Shown here piece after piece: positions 15,965 through 25,163 of a stretch of DNA of 64,000 bases. The position numbers and the translations under genes were made by a program. The stretch is from an uncultured Eubacteriales bacterium. Lineage in GTDB: Bacteria; Bacillota; Clostridia; Oscillospirales; Acutalibacteraceae. The notes beneath the pieces were generated by a model, which saw nothing but the letters and a program-made list of their open reading frames with translations, was not told the DNA's origin and made no database searches. The stretch lies in assembly GCA_900316615.1 (NCBI GenBank), contig ONDU01000001.1, positions 62,001 to 126,000 of the forward strand. Reading direction: 5' to 3'. Positions within the stretch are counted from its first letter, which is position 1. The number at the start of each line of letters is the position of its first letter.

Positions 15965-18691
15965 ATGGGTAACACAGTAGTTTCGGTAATTATTCCTTAT
16001 ATGGAGGAAAACAGCAAGATAGTAGATACACTTTCGTCCGTATGCAAACAAAAGGGCTTTGACGGAACTAAGATAGAGGTTCTTATAGTAGATGTTACAG
16101 AAGGAGAAAGCAGCAGAAAGTCTACAGGTGACTTGTCCATATGCAAAATTATAAGCACAAAATCTGTAAGCAATGAGGCAGAAGCTTGTAATTTCGCTAT
16201 GGATTACATAACGGGTGAATATGTAACCGTATGCAGATGCGGAGATGTTTTCGGAAGAGAATACTTTCAGGAATGTATGAAAGCTTTCAGGGAATATGAG
16301 AACGTTCCGTATGTAAGTGTAAAGAAATTCTGCATAAACCCGGTTTTCAAGGAGAAAAAAGCTAACCGACTTAACAAGGACGATATAAAGAAAACTTCCG
16401 CTGTCGTACTTGAAGATAAGCCGTTTCAGGTAAACAGTGAGGTATGCGGCAATTTGTTTAAAAGCGAGCTGTTTAAAAAGTACAGATTTAATACAGAGTT
16501 AAAATATGAATATTTTCAGGATTTTATGCTGAGAATCCAGCTTGATGTACCCGAATCTGTTGAGGCAGGCAATACAACGTATGACTATTTTATGCCGCTG
16601 GAGGACGATTTTTTGTATTTTGTTCCTTCAAATTACAAGGACTGGTATAAGGAATCTATGGACAGCTTTTTGAAGCCGCTTGTGCAGTACGCAAAGGATA
16701 AGTGCGGTTTTATACCTGAGTTCATACAATTTTATCTGATGTTTGCCGTTTCCACAAGATTTCTCTGCAATATGAACAACAGGAACAAGCGTAATATGAA
16801 CGAGCAGGAGCTGAAAGAATTTTTTGCATCTGCCAGAGAGGTTCTCGGTTATGTTGACAACAGTTATGTTCTGAACAAAAACAAGCTTAAAGCATTCGGA
16901 TACAGCGAAGAAGCGGCAGAGATGTTCTATATGCTCAAATACGATATAACGTTTGATGATATGCCCGTTGTTAACGTAGAAGGCAAAAACGAGGTGTACC
17001 TTAATTGTGACAACGTTTTTATAGCAAGACTTACAGACCAGAGAGTGGGTATGCACGTTATCGATTACCGCAGCGGAAATATTGTTATAGACGGCTCGTT
17101 CAGAAGAGTTTTTGACCTGAGAGAGGTGGAGTTTTTCGTAAAATTCAATAATAAGAAGAAAAAGCTTGTCAACAATGACAGATATTCGCTCACAAAATAC
17201 TTCGGAATAAGTGCATACAAAAAATTTACTTTCCATTTAGAGTTACCGCTTGACTACAGCTGTGAAAGACAGACAGTCGAATTTTTTGCAAGATACAGAT
17301 ATACTGTAATACCGCTGAAGCTTTCGTTTTTACATCACTGGGCTAAGTTTACGCTGTCGCCTGAAAATTCATACTGGCGTTTCAACAGATATATTGCCCA
17401 TATAGAAAACTCCAGAGCTATAGTAATAAATCACGCTTCAGCTATAAGCACACTTAAAAGTGAGCTGAAATTTTTACCCAAGGTATTTAAGGAAAGCAAA
17501 CGTCTTTTCATAACAAGAATAGAGTACTGGCTGACACGTCCGTTTTTTAAGAATAAGAGAATATGGCTTATGTATGACAAGCTTTATAAGGGCGGTGACA
17601 GCAGTGAATATCTTTACAGATATTGTGCAGATAAAAAAGACGGTATAACAAGATACTACATAATAGATAAAAATACCTCCGATTACAAGAAGCTCAAGGC
17701 TGACGGACTTAAACCTGTGAAAAACCGTTCGTTCAAGCATAAAATGATATTTCTTAATACCGATATAGCTTTGATAACAAATTCAAACGTATTTCCCTTT
17801 AACGGCTACAGTATGGACAGGTCAAGGTTCATAAGGGGACTTTGCAATTTTCCGTCTATGTGCTTGCAGCATGGATTGTCCGTACAGAAATGTGCTATGG
17901 CTCAGCAGAGAATTGTCGATAATACGCAGATGTATTTTCTTGCTTCAAAGCACGAGTACCAAAATCTGAGCAATCACGCATACAATTATCAGGATTTTGA
18001 TATTCTGAAAATGACGGGAATAGGAAGATATGACGGTCTTATAAACGATGACCGTAATCAAATTCTGATTTCGCCAACATGGCGTATGTACAATGCAATG
18101 CCGGTGACTACAAGTGAGGGTGAACAGCGTGCCTATAATCCCGAATTTAAACACACAACCTATTATAAGATATACAACGACCTTATAAATAATCAGAAGC
18201 TTATAGAAACGGCTAAAAAAACAGGCTACGGAATAAAATATCTTCTTCATCCGATACTTAGTGCTCAGGTAAATGACTTTATTCCAGACCCCTATGTTGA
18301 AGTTATATCCTCCGTAGGCGATTTGAGCTATGAAAAAATATTGACACAGTCAAGCTTAATGGTGACAGACTATTCCGGAGTACAGTTTGATTTTGCATAT
18401 ATGAAGAAGCCGCTGGTATATTTCCACCCCTCACAGCTTCCTGCTCACTATGAGGACGGAGGATTTTTCTACGATACTATGGGCTTCGGAGAAATATGCA
18501 CCGAAAGCGAGCAGCTTGTAGATACGCTTTGTGAATATATGGAAAACAGTTGTAAAATGAAACCTCAGTATGTAAAAAGAGTGGAGGAGTTTTACGAATA
18601 TAACGATGACCATAATAACTGTGAGCGTATTTATCAGGAAATACTCAAATATCAGCAGCAGGTTGACAAGGATAAGCTGAGAACAAAATGA
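15965..18691 (+). CDS. Bifunctional GT2 glycosyltransferase / CDP-glycerol glycerophosphotransferase (TagF-like)
   Basis: A 908-residue protein. Residues about 5-230 form a family 2 glycosyltransferase fold (V-S-V-I-I-P-Y-M-E-E-N at the N-terminus). A central region of about 250-530 has no clear assignment. Residues about 535-890 form a Glyphos_transf domain, with R-I-W-L-M-Y-D-K, H-G-L-S-V-Q-K, I-S-P-T-W-R, and S-L-M-V-T-D-Y-S-G-V-Q-F-D-F-A-Y. TagF-like enzymes polymerise glycerol phosphate from CDP-glycerol in wall teichoic acid or related polymers at the cytoplasmic membrane. The fusion suggests one enzyme adding both a sugar and glycerol phosphate. No other teichoic-acid genes are nearby. 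Confidence 0.88.
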   Translation: MGNTVVSVIIPYMEENSKIVDTLSSVCKQKGFDGTKIEVLIVDVTEGESSRKSTGDLSICKIISTKSVSNEAEACNFAMDYITGEYVTVCRCGDVFGREYFQECMKAFREYENVPYVSVKKFCINPVFKEKKANRLNKDDIKKTSAVVLEDKPFQVNSEVCGNLFKSELFKKYRFNTELKYEYFQDFMLRIQLDVPESVEAGNTTYDYFMPLEDDFLYFVPSNYKDWYKESMDSFLKPLVQYAKDKCGFIPEFIQFYLMFAVSTRFLCNMNNRNKRNMNEQELKEFFASAREVLGYVDNSYVLNKNKLKAFGYSEEAAEMFYMLKYDITFDDMPVVNVEGKNEVYLNCDNVFIARLTDQRVGMHVIDYRSGNIVIDGSFRRVFDLREVEFFVKFNNKKKKLVNNDRYSLTKYFGISAYKKFTFHLELPLDYSCERQTVEFFARYRYTVIPLKLSFLHHWAKFTLSPENSYWRFNRYIAHIENSRAIVINHASAISTLKSELKFLPKVFKESKRLFITRIEYWLTRPFFKNKRIWLMYDKLYKGGDSSEYLYRYCADKKDGITRYYIIDKNTSDYKKLKADGLKPVKNRSFKHKMIFLNTDIALITNSNVFPFNGYSMDRSRFIRGLCNFPSMCLQHGLSVQKCAMAQQRIVDNTQMYFLASKHEYQNLSNHAYNYQDFDILKMTGIGRYDGLINDDRNQILISPTWRMYNAMPVTTSEGEQRAYNPEFKHTTYYKIYNDLINNQKLIETAKKTGYGIKYLLHPILSAQVNDFIPDPYVEVISSVGDLSYEKILTQSSLMVTDYSGVQFDFAYMKKPLVYFHPSQLPAHYEDGGFFYDTMGFGEICTESEQLVDTLCEYMENSCKMKPQYVKRVEEFYEYNDDHNNCERIYQEILKYQQQVDKDKLRTK

Positions 18692-18706
18692 TATTTATTA
18701 TGTAAT

Positions 18707-18737
18707 TTGTGCGAATTTTTTAAGAAAATTCGCACAA
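18707..18737 (+). terminator. Hairpin after the GT2-TagF gene
   Basis: A 13-bp stem TTGTGCGAATTTT with AAAATTCGCACAA around a short loop, 15 bp after the stop. There is no long downstream T-tract, so it may be an mRNA 3'-end stabiliser rather than a strong terminator. Confidence 0.55.
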
Positions 18738-18778
18738 CAATATTTGCTGATAATATGCCTATGAATAAAATTCAAAAG

Positions 18779-18802
18779 TCCGTTAAGAATATTTTTAACG
18801 GA
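18779..18802 (+). promoter_or_regulatory. Hairpin covering the Shine-Dalgarno of the 18807 gene
   Basis: TCCGTTAA (18779-18786) pairs with TTAACGGA (18795-18802), burying the GGA of the GGAGG ribosome-binding site at 18800-18804. This could control translation. Confidence 0.5.
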
Positions 18803-18806
18803 GGCT

Positions 18807-19604
18807 ATGAAATTGAGAAAAATTTTTAAAAATAGATTCAGTAAACCGAAAACATCACTGTTTATTTGTATAATTCTGAGAATACTTACGGTAATAAGCT
18901 TGTTTATTGAGTTCGGGTCGGGAAATATAAAAAACGGAGTATTGTGTATAGTGGTTCTGATAATTTTTACGCTGCCGTCAATACTTTACAAAAGCTTTGG
19001 GTTGGTTTTGCCCGATGCTATGGAAACAGCAATATACGTATTTATATTTTCATCGGCAATATTGGGCGAAATAAATAATTTTTACGGACTTCTTCCTTTC
19101 TGGGACACAGTACTTCATGTATTGAGCGGTTTTGTACTTGCAGGAGTTGGATTTTCTCTGGCACGTCTTATGAACGGAAGAAAGCAAAAACTCAGAATGT
19201 CGGCATTATATATAGCCCTGACAGGAATTTGCTTTTCTTTGACAGCAGGACTTTTATGGGAATTTTTTGAATTTACCTGTGATAATTGGCTCAGGACAGA
19301 TATGCAGAAGGATAAGGTTATAAAAAATATATCATCTGTAGAACTGAACGGAAAAAATGAGAATGAGCCTTTAAAAATTGATGATATAACAAGAACTGAA
19401 ATATATTTTAAAAACGGAGAAAGATATACTGTAGAAGGAGGCTATCTTGATACAGGTCTTAATGATACCATGAAAGACTTATCAGTTAATTTTATAGGTG
19501 CGGTAATATTTTGTACAGCAGGCTTTTATCATATGAAAAACAGAGGGAAATATGAGTTCGTAAACTGTTTTATTCCCGTAAAAAAAGAAGAATATTGTCA
19601 GTGA
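18807..19604 (+). CDS. Multi-pass membrane protein (DUF2238/YjdF-like)
   Basis: A 265-residue protein with about six hydrophobic segments. The segment F-W-D-T-V-L-H-V-L-S-G-F and the later G-L-L-W-E-F-F-E-F-T resemble the DUF2238/YjdF membrane family, whose role is unknown. A soluble loop of about 60 charged residues (about 170-230) precedes the last helix. ATG 18807 lies only 2 nt after GGAGG, whereas the in-frame TTG 18813 is at the normal 8 nt, so the true start could be 18813. The gene follows the GT2-TagF gene by 115 bp. Confidence 0.65.
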   Translation: MKLRKIFKNRFSKPKTSLFICIILRILTVISLFIEFGSGNIKNGVLCIVVLIIFTLPSILYKSFGLVLPDAMETAIYVFIFSSAILGEINNFYGLLPFWDTVLHVLSGFVLAGVGFSLARLMNGRKQKLRMSALYIALTGICFSLTAGLLWEFFEFTCDNWLRTDMQKDKVIKNISSVELNGKNENEPLKIDDITRTEIYFKNGERYTVEGGYLDTGLNDTMKDLSVNFIGAVIFCTAGFYHMKNRGKYEFVNCFIPVKKEEYCQ

Positions 19605-19726
19605 AATATTAATGTAATGTTTATTTGCTATTAATAATTTGTACAAATTTCAGTATTAATATATAAGCATAGAAATAATGAAAATAAGATTTTTTCATCT
19701 CCCTTTTAATATATATTTTGTTTGAG

Positions 19727-19765
19727 AAAAAGAAGGCTTGCTTGTGCAGGAACCTTCTTTTTTCT
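19727..19765 (+). terminator. Terminator upstream of the ATPase operon
   Basis: AAAAAGAAGG (19727-19736) pairs with CCTTCTTTTT (19753-19762), followed by a T-rich tract. Confidence 0.7.
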
Positions 19766-19962
19766 TTTTGAAGAAAAGCTTTACGGATAATATATATTCA
19801 AAAAAATTGATGACAACATCGCTGAAAGAGTATATTAATATACAATAAGTTGATTTTTGTGTAATTGGACACGGTGATTTTGTTGTTATATATGATATAA
19901 AATACGGAAATTTTTATAAGATATATACAATAAAAACTATATTTAAAATATATGATAATTAC

Positions 19963-19991
19963 TTGAAATAATTATTTGCAAGTGGTAAAAT
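19963..19991 (+). promoter_or_regulatory. Promoter of the V/A-type ATPase operon
   Basis: TTGAAA (19963-19968), 17 bp, TAAAAT (19986-19991) with an extended -10 TGG. The leader to the first gene is about 100 nt. Confidence 0.6.
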
Positions 19992-20095
19992 TATAAAAGT
20001 CATAGGGTTGATTTTGAATTTTACCTTATATACGGTATTTAAAAATTCGTATTTGGAATTAACCTTATCCGAGCTAAATTTGTGGAGGTGATTAG

Positions 20096-20407
20096 ATGGA
20101 AGATATGTTGTCCAGGATTGTTGATATGGACGAGAGAGTAAGAGTTGAAACTCAGAAGGCCGAACAGCGTAAAGCAGATACGTTCAAAAATATCGCAGCC
20201 AAAAAGGATGCTATCTACAACGATTACATCAGCCGTGCAAGAGTACGGATAGAAAAGAACTATGCCGCCGAACAGGAGGCAGCCGCCAAAAAGCTGGAGA
20301 TTATTCAGAAGGAACAGAAGAAATGCCTGTCGGATATGGAAACGCAGTACAGAAAGTACGGCGACAGGTGGGTAAGCGAGCTGGTAAAAAGAGTGATAAG
20401 CTCTTGA
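20096..20407 (+). CDS. ntpF: V/A-type ATPase peripheral-stalk subunit, G/H-like
   Basis: A 103-residue, almost wholly helical, charged protein (repeated A-E-Q-R-K-A, E-Q-E-A-A-A-K-K patterns) predicted to be a coiled coil. It has the size and position of the NtpF (H/G-type) stalk subunit that pairs with subunit E. It is the first gene of the operon and is followed by subunits C, I, K, F, E, A, B and D. The similarity of such coiled coils is weak, so the assignment rests mainly on its place in the operon. GGAGGTG precedes the ATG. Confidence 0.72.
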   Translation: MEDMLSRIVDMDERVRVETQKAEQRKADTFKNIAAKKDAIYNDYISRARVRIEKNYAAEQEAAAKKLEIIQKEQKKCLSDMETQYRKYGDRWVSELVKRVISS

Positions 20408-20470
20408 CATTACAGGCTTGCAGACCGAATAACCGCAGAAATTATTTCACAGCAAAAGGAGGGATAAAAG

Positions 20471-21505
20471 TTGTCAGCTTACGCCTCTAATGCAATACTC
20501 TCAAAGGCACGAGCTATGTACGGAAAACGGCTTACCGAAAATGACTATAAAAAGCTTCTTTCATGCGGAAGCGTTCCCGAAATACTTACATATCTTAAAA
20601 GTAACAGCAAATATGCACCTCTTATGTCAAAGCTGAGTGAAAAAACAGTACGCAGACGTGATTTGGAAGCAGTACTCAGACAGAAGCTCTTTCAGGATTA
20701 CGAGTCGCTTTGCCGTTATGAGATGACGGTCGGAGAGGATTTTGCAAGATATACCGTTATGAAAGCGGAAATAGGACAGATAATGCACTATCTGATAATG
20801 TTAAGCTCAGGAGAACCGCAAAAGTTTTACAGTACGCTGCCCAAGTACTTTTTAAGAATTTCATCTGTGAACTTCACAGCTATGGCAGGGGCTCAGACGT
20901 ATGACGAATTTTTGAGCGTAATAAAAAAGTCGGACTATTACAGGCTTCTGGAACCGTTCAGACCTAAGAAAAACGAAAAACTGAGACTTGCGGATATAGA
21001 AAATACGCTGTATAACAATATGTTCGGCAAGGTGTACGAAATTATAGAAAAAACCGGCAGAGAAGAAAAGAAGGCGTTGCAGGATATGTTTGATACAAAT
21101 ATAGACCTCCGCAATTTTACGAGAATTTTCAGACTCAAAAAGTACTATAAGCTTGCACCAGAGGATATAAAAAAGCATCTTTTGCCTTTCGGATCGCTTA
21201 CTGAAAAGCAGATTTTTGAGCTTTGCAATGCAAACGATACAAAGGAGCTTTTTACGTTGATGAAGCAGACTGCTCCGGGAAAGGTGATTTCAAAGCTTGA
21301 CTATACATTTATATTTGAGATACCCCGAAGAGCGTTGTACAACGAAAGCTATAAAAGTATGTATTTTTCGGTGAATCCATCAGTCGTGCTTGTAGCATTT
21401 TATAATCTTGAGGAAGCCGAAATAAACAATATAATAAACATAATAGAGGGAGTTCGGTATAAAGCCGATACCGAAAAAATCAGAAAGCTTCTGATATACA
21501 AGTAA
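20471..21505 (+). CDS. ntpC: V/A-type ATPase subunit C
   Basis: A 344-residue AtpC/NtpC subunit, which connects the central rotor shaft to the membrane ring. The pattern Y-A-S-N-A-I-L-S-K-A-R-A-M-Y-G at the N-terminus, L-L-S-C-G-S-V-P-E-I-L-T-Y-L near 30, and D-L-R-N-F-T-R-I-F-R-L-K near 215 are family features. It starts at TTG 20471 with AGGAGGG 8 nt upstream. The length is typical for the bacterial subunit. Confidence 0.88.
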   Translation: MSAYASNAILSKARAMYGKRLTENDYKKLLSCGSVPEILTYLKSNSKYAPLMSKLSEKTVRRRDLEAVLRQKLFQDYESLCRYEMTVGEDFARYTVMKAEIGQIMHYLIMLSSGEPQKFYSTLPKYFLRISSVNFTAMAGAQTYDEFLSVIKKSDYYRLLEPFRPKKNEKLRLADIENTLYNNMFGKVYEIIEKTGREEKKALQDMFDTNIDLRNFTRIFRLKKYYKLAPEDIKKHLLPFGSLTEKQIFELCNANDTKELFTLMKQTAPGKVISKLDYTFIFEIPRRALYNESYKSMYFSVNPSVVLVAFYNLEEAEINNIINIIEGVRYKADTEKIRKLLIYK

Positions 21506-21596
21506 AGAAATATTTTTCAGTCTTGCTTTAGCCACATTTTGCGGATAAAGTAGGGCAGTAAAAATATTTTTTATAGAAATGAAAGGAGGAAATGAT

Positions 21597-23558
21597 ATGT
21601 CCGTTTCTCCAATGAAAGCGATAAGTATTATAGGACTTAGCAGGGATTTTGACAAAGTAATAAACATACTTGGAGCGTCCCAGGCATTTGAGCCTGAGCC
21701 TGTAACGAGTTTCTACACCAATACAGAAAAATTTCAGAATTTTTCTGAGGCGAACAGGTATTCCGAACTTCTAACGGAGTTTGACGGAGTACTTATGACA
21801 GCAGGACTTGAACCTGAGCTTGTTGACATTTCGGGCTTTAAGCCAAAGGAAGAAGCTCTTTTCGGATACTGTGAGAGTGTTATAGAGGAATGCGACCGAT
21901 ATATGCAGGAGATTTCCTCAAAGGAAGCAGAAAAGGAAAACTGCATAAAGAAGATAGAGCAAACATCGCATTTCTCGGGAGTAAAGCTCGATATGGACAG
22001 ACTTCAGTCATGCCAGTACATCAAGCCGAGGTTTGGAAGAATACCTGTAGAAAGTATGAGGTATCTTGACAGGTACAAGGACAATCCTTACGTAATGTTC
22101 ATACAGACCTCTGTTGACAGGAATTACTGCTGGGGAGCATATATGGTTCCTGTGGACAGGGAGGAAGAGATAGACAGGATTTTTTCCGGAATGTTGTTTG
22201 AAAACTGTGATGTATCGCAGATAGAGGGAACACCTGAGGAATACATCAAGACCCAGACAGCCAGAAAGGAAAAGCTTGAAAAAGAAATTGAGCAATCCAA
22301 AGGTGAGCTTAAAAGCTTTATAGAAAAAAACAGGGAAGAAATTCTCAGATATTACACCAAGCTTACCGAAAAGGCGATTTATCAGGGACTTAAAAGCCAC
22401 GCAATGGTATACAACAGCAAGGAAAGCAGCAGCTTTGTAATATGTGGCTGGTTACCCGACAGTGAGTTTGAAGCTGTTGAAAAGAAGCTTAAAAAGATAA
22501 AAAGCGTCGAATGGCAGACAGATGATGCCATAAACCAGCTTGAGAAATCGCCGCCGATAAAGCTTAAAAACAGCTGTTTTGCGAAGCCGTACAGCTTTTA
22601 TGTTGAAATGTATGGGGTACCTAAGTACAATGAGATAGACCCCACTTTGTTTGTAGCGATAACATATACAGTACTTTTCGGAGCTATGTTCGGTGATTTC
22701 GGACACGGTATAGTGCTTTCCATAGCGGGAGTAGTTATGTATAAGCTCAAGGGATTCAAGGTAGGAAAAATAATTGTACCGTGCGGTATAAGCTCAGCGA
22801 TATTCGGATTGATATTTGGTTCCTGTTTTGGTTTCGAGGATGCTTTCAACGGCTTATACAAGGAACTTTTCTCACTTGATGAAAAACCCATAGAGGTAAT
22901 GGGCAGGAATATAATAGACGTTATACTTGTGTCGGTAGCAGTAGGAATATTTTTGCTTATTTTGGCGATGTGCCTGAACATATACTCATCGTTCAAGCAA
23001 AAGGATATGGCTAAGGCGATATTCGGCTCGAACGGAATAGCGGGATTGGTATTATATACTACCGTATGTGTTGGAATTTCGTCTATACTTTTGCTTGATG
23101 CAAATATATTCAACATAGTAACGATACTGCTTTTAATTATAGTGCCACTTGTACTTATATTTCTTGCCGAGCCGCTTGGAAAGCTTGCGGAAGGAAATAA
23201 GAGATGGAAGCCTGAGAAATGGGGAGATTACTGTGTACAGAGCGGATTTGAGATGTTCGAGGTAATACTTTCCTACCTGTCGAATACGATGTCATTTCTG
23301 AGAGTGGGAGCGTTTGTAATGGTACACGCAGGAATGATGGAGGTTGTATTTACACTGATAGGACTTGTAGGCGGAGTAACAAGTGTAGCAGGAATACTGG
23401 TGCTTATATTCGGAAATCTGTTTGTCATAGCATTGGAGGGACTTCTGGTATCTATACAAACGCTTCGTCTTGAATTTTACGAAATGTTCAGCCGTTTCTA
23501 CAGCGGAACAGGCAGACCCTATAATCCGGTTACATTAAAAAAGCTTAACACAAAATAA
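21597..23558 (+). CDS. ntpI: V/A-type ATPase subunit I (membrane stator)
   Basis: A 653-residue a/I-type subunit forming the ion half-channels next to the K ring. The N-terminal half (about 1-330) is cytoplasmic with coiled-coil stretches. The C-terminal half has seven to eight membrane helices, with F-G-A-M-F-G-D-F-G-H-G and the conserved S-Y-L-S-N-T-M-S-F-L-R-V-G-A-F and L-E-G-L-L-V-S-I-Q-T-L-R-L-E-F-Y-E. The latter carries the Arg needed for ion exit. ATG 21597 is preferred over 21579 because the GGAGG at 21584-21588 is then 8 nt upstream rather than inside the gene. Confidence 0.93.
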   Translation: MSVSPMKAISIIGLSRDFDKVINILGASQAFEPEPVTSFYTNTEKFQNFSEANRYSELLTEFDGVLMTAGLEPELVDISGFKPKEEALFGYCESVIEECDRYMQEISSKEAEKENCIKKIEQTSHFSGVKLDMDRLQSCQYIKPRFGRIPVESMRYLDRYKDNPYVMFIQTSVDRNYCWGAYMVPVDREEEIDRIFSGMLFENCDVSQIEGTPEEYIKTQTARKEKLEKEIEQSKGELKSFIEKNREEILRYYTKLTEKAIYQGLKSHAMVYNSKESSSFVICGWLPDSEFEAVEKKLKKIKSVEWQTDDAINQLEKSPPIKLKNSCFAKPYSFYVEMYGVPKYNEIDPTLFVAITYTVLFGAMFGDFGHGIVLSIAGVVMYKLKGFKVGKIIVPCGISSAIFGLIFGSCFGFEDAFNGLYKELFSLDEKPIEVMGRNIIDVILVSVAVGIFLLILAMCLNIYSSFKQKDMAKAIFGSNGIAGLVLYTTVCVGISSILLLDANIFNIVTILLLIIVPLVLIFLAEPLGKLAEGNKRWKPEKWGDYCVQSGFEMFEVILSYLSNTMSFLRVGAFVMVHAGMMEVVFTLIGLVGGVTSVAGILVLIFGNLFVIALEGLLVSIQTLRLEFYEMFSRFYSGTGRPYNPVTLKKLNTK

Positions 23559-23618
23559 ATATTTATAAAAATAAAAAACCGTCATACGGTTATAAAAAAG
23601 ATATGGAGGATTATCATT

Positions 23619-24038
23619 ATGGAAATGCTGTTATTATTATTACCTGTTATAGTTCTTATAGGCTCGGCAGTTATTGCAAACAATGCGGTAAGCAGAGGTG
23701 CAAGAAAGAAGAAAGCAGTTATAATTCAGATACTCTCATTTGCGGCAGTACTTATATGCTGTTCTGCATTTCCGCTTATAGCAGGAGCAGCAGATGCTAA
23801 CGAGGCAGCACAGACAGCTGCATCGGCAAACGGACTTGGACTTATAGGCTGTGGTATTTCAACCGCAGTAGCTTGTTTGGGAGCAGGTATCGCAGTAGCA
23901 GGTGCAGCACCCGCAGCTATCGGAGCAACCTCAGAAGACCCCAAGGCATTCGGTAAGGCTTTGATTTTCGTAGTACTTGGCGAAGGTGTTGCTATTTACG
24001 GTTTGCTCATATCAATTCTTATATACACAAAGTGCTGA
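23619..24038 (+). CDS. ntpK: V/A-type ATPase proteolipid subunit K (rotor ring)
   Basis: A 139-residue proteolipid with four hydrophobic segments, i.e. two fused hairpins. Only the last helix carries the ion-binding glutamate, in V-V-L-G-E-G-V-A-I-Y-G. The first hairpin (L-L-L-L-L-P-V-I-V-L and I-I-Q-I-L-S-F-A) lacks a carboxylate and is basic in its loop (R-G-A-R-K-K-K), as in NtpK-type duplicated subunits. Whether it carries Na+ or H+ cannot be decided by eye. Confidence 0.9.
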   Translation: MEMLLLLLPVIVLIGSAVIANNAVSRGARKKKAVIIQILSFAAVLICCSAFPLIAGAADANEAAQTAASANGLGLIGCGISTAVACLGAGIAVAGAAPAAIGATSEDPKAFGKALIFVVLGEGVAIYGLLISILIYTKC

Positions 24039-24066
24039 TTGCATATTAAAAAAAGACGGTGACATT

Positions 24067-24378
24067 ATGCGTTTTTATCTGATAAGCGATAACGTCGATA
24101 CGCAGCTCGGTATGAGACTGGCAGGCATAGAGGGAGTAGTCGTTCACGAGGAAAACGAAGTAAGAGAAGCTCTTGAAAAGGCTATGAATACCGAAGATAT
24201 AGCCGTAATACTTATGACCGAAAAGCTTGTGGTGCTTTGTCCTGAACTGATATATGAGCTGAAGCTGAACCGTTCATGTCCTCTTATAGTCGAAATTCCC
24301 GACAGACACGGAAACGGGCGTACAAAGGATTCGATAACAAAGTATGTGCAGGACGCTATCGGAATAAAATTAAAATAA
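24067..24378 (+). CDS. ntpG: V/A-type ATPase subunit F
   Basis: A 103-residue subunit F of the central shaft. It shows the fold-typical M-R-F-Y-L-I-S-D-N-V-D-T start, I-A-V-I-L-M-T-E-K-L and the P-L-I-V-E-I-P-D motif of AtpF/NtpG. ATG 24067 is chosen; the frame is open further upstream but overlaps ntpK. It lies 28 bp after ntpK and 20 bp before the subunit E gene. Confidence 0.88.
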   Translation: MRFYLISDNVDTQLGMRLAGIEGVVVHEENEVREALEKAMNTEDIAVILMTEKLVVLCPELIYELKLNRSCPLIVEIPDRHGNGRTKDSITKYVQDAIGIKLK

Positions 24379-24398
24379 CGTGAGAGGAGCTGCGGTTT

Positions 24399-25019
24399 AT
24401 GGCTGATGAAAAAACTGCAAACAAGGCTGTCGAAGAAAATGAAAGCAAGTTTCTCAAGGCTATAGAGAAATACGCAAAACAGCAGAGGGATGCACTTATA
24501 TCGGAAACTGAAATTTTTGAAAAGGAAGCAATCGCAAAAGCTGAGCAGGACGGTCTTAGAGATGCATACAGCCTTATACATAGGGAACAGGACGCAATGC
24601 GTATGAAAATAGCTTCCGAAATGGCTAACGAGGAAGCAAAAGGTAAGCTGGAGATATTCAAAAGACGGCAGGAGATTACAAGGGACGTATTCGCAAAGGC
24701 AGCCGAAAAACTGAAGGCTTATGCGGAAACCTCCGAGTACGAAAAGGATATGCTTGAGGACGCAAGGGAATGTGCCGAATTTTTCGGAAAGTCGGCAGTA
24801 GAGCTTTGTTTTTGTTCAAGAGATATTTCCTCATTGTCCAGAAAGCTTTCAAAGCTGTTCAAGGGAGGCTGTACCGTCAAAGAAGTATCAGATATAAAGA
24901 TAGGCGGCTTCAGGGCATACTGTCCCGAAAAGAAGATAGCCGCCGATAAAACTCTCGATACACGCCTTGAAATGCAGAAAGGGTGGTTTTACGAAAACTC
25001 CGGTTTAAAGGTAAAGTAA
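24399..25019 (+). CDS. ntpE: V/A-type ATPase subunit E
   Basis: A 206-residue peripheral-stalk subunit. The N-terminal 110 residues are a charged helix (K-A-I-E-K-Y-A-K-Q-Q-R-D-A-L and similar). The C-terminal globular part contains G-G-F-R-A-Y-C-P-E-K-K-I-A-A-D-K-T-L-D-T-R-L, the family's head-domain pattern. It should form a heterodimer with the coiled-coil protein encoded at 20096. A family B repeat occupies the 144-bp gap between this gene and subunit A. Confidence 0.85.
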   Translation: MADEKTANKAVEENESKFLKAIEKYAKQQRDALISETEIFEKEAIAKAEQDGLRDAYSLIHREQDAMRMKIASEMANEEAKGKLEIFKRRQEITRDVFAKAAEKLKAYAETSEYEKDMLEDARECAEFFGKSAVELCFCSRDISSLSRKLSKLFKGGCTVKEVSDIKIGGFRAYCPEKKIAADKTLDTRLEMQKGWFYENSGLKVK

Positions 25020-25052
25020 AAAAATCTTATACCAGCCTGAAAAATATAAACG

Positions 25053-25123
25053 GTAAAGTTTAGGTCAAGCCTTTCCAAAGGCAGGGCCTTTGGTCAGGAT
25101 TTTTAAGGGTGAAACTCTTAAAT
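25053..25123 (+). repeat. Family B serial-hairpin repeat, copy 2 (short)
   Basis: GTAAAGTTTAGGTCAAGCC followed by CCAAAGGCAGGGCCTTTGG and ATTTTTAAGGGTGAAACTCTTAAAT. The preceding TGAAAAATATAAACG is shared with copy 4. It lies inside the ATPase operon between subunits E and A. Confidence 0.85.
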
Positions 25124-25163
25124 ACAACACACAAAAGCTTCATAGAGAGGAAATGCTTTCAAA

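Larger units (their letters stand above)
19605..20095. other. Non-coding interval before the ATPase operon
   Basis: A 491-bp, very A/T-rich interval. It holds a terminator (19727-19765), the ATPase promoter (19963-19991) and a GGAGGTG ribosome-binding site just before 20096. I see no conserved RNA fold in the rest. Confidence 0.6.
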
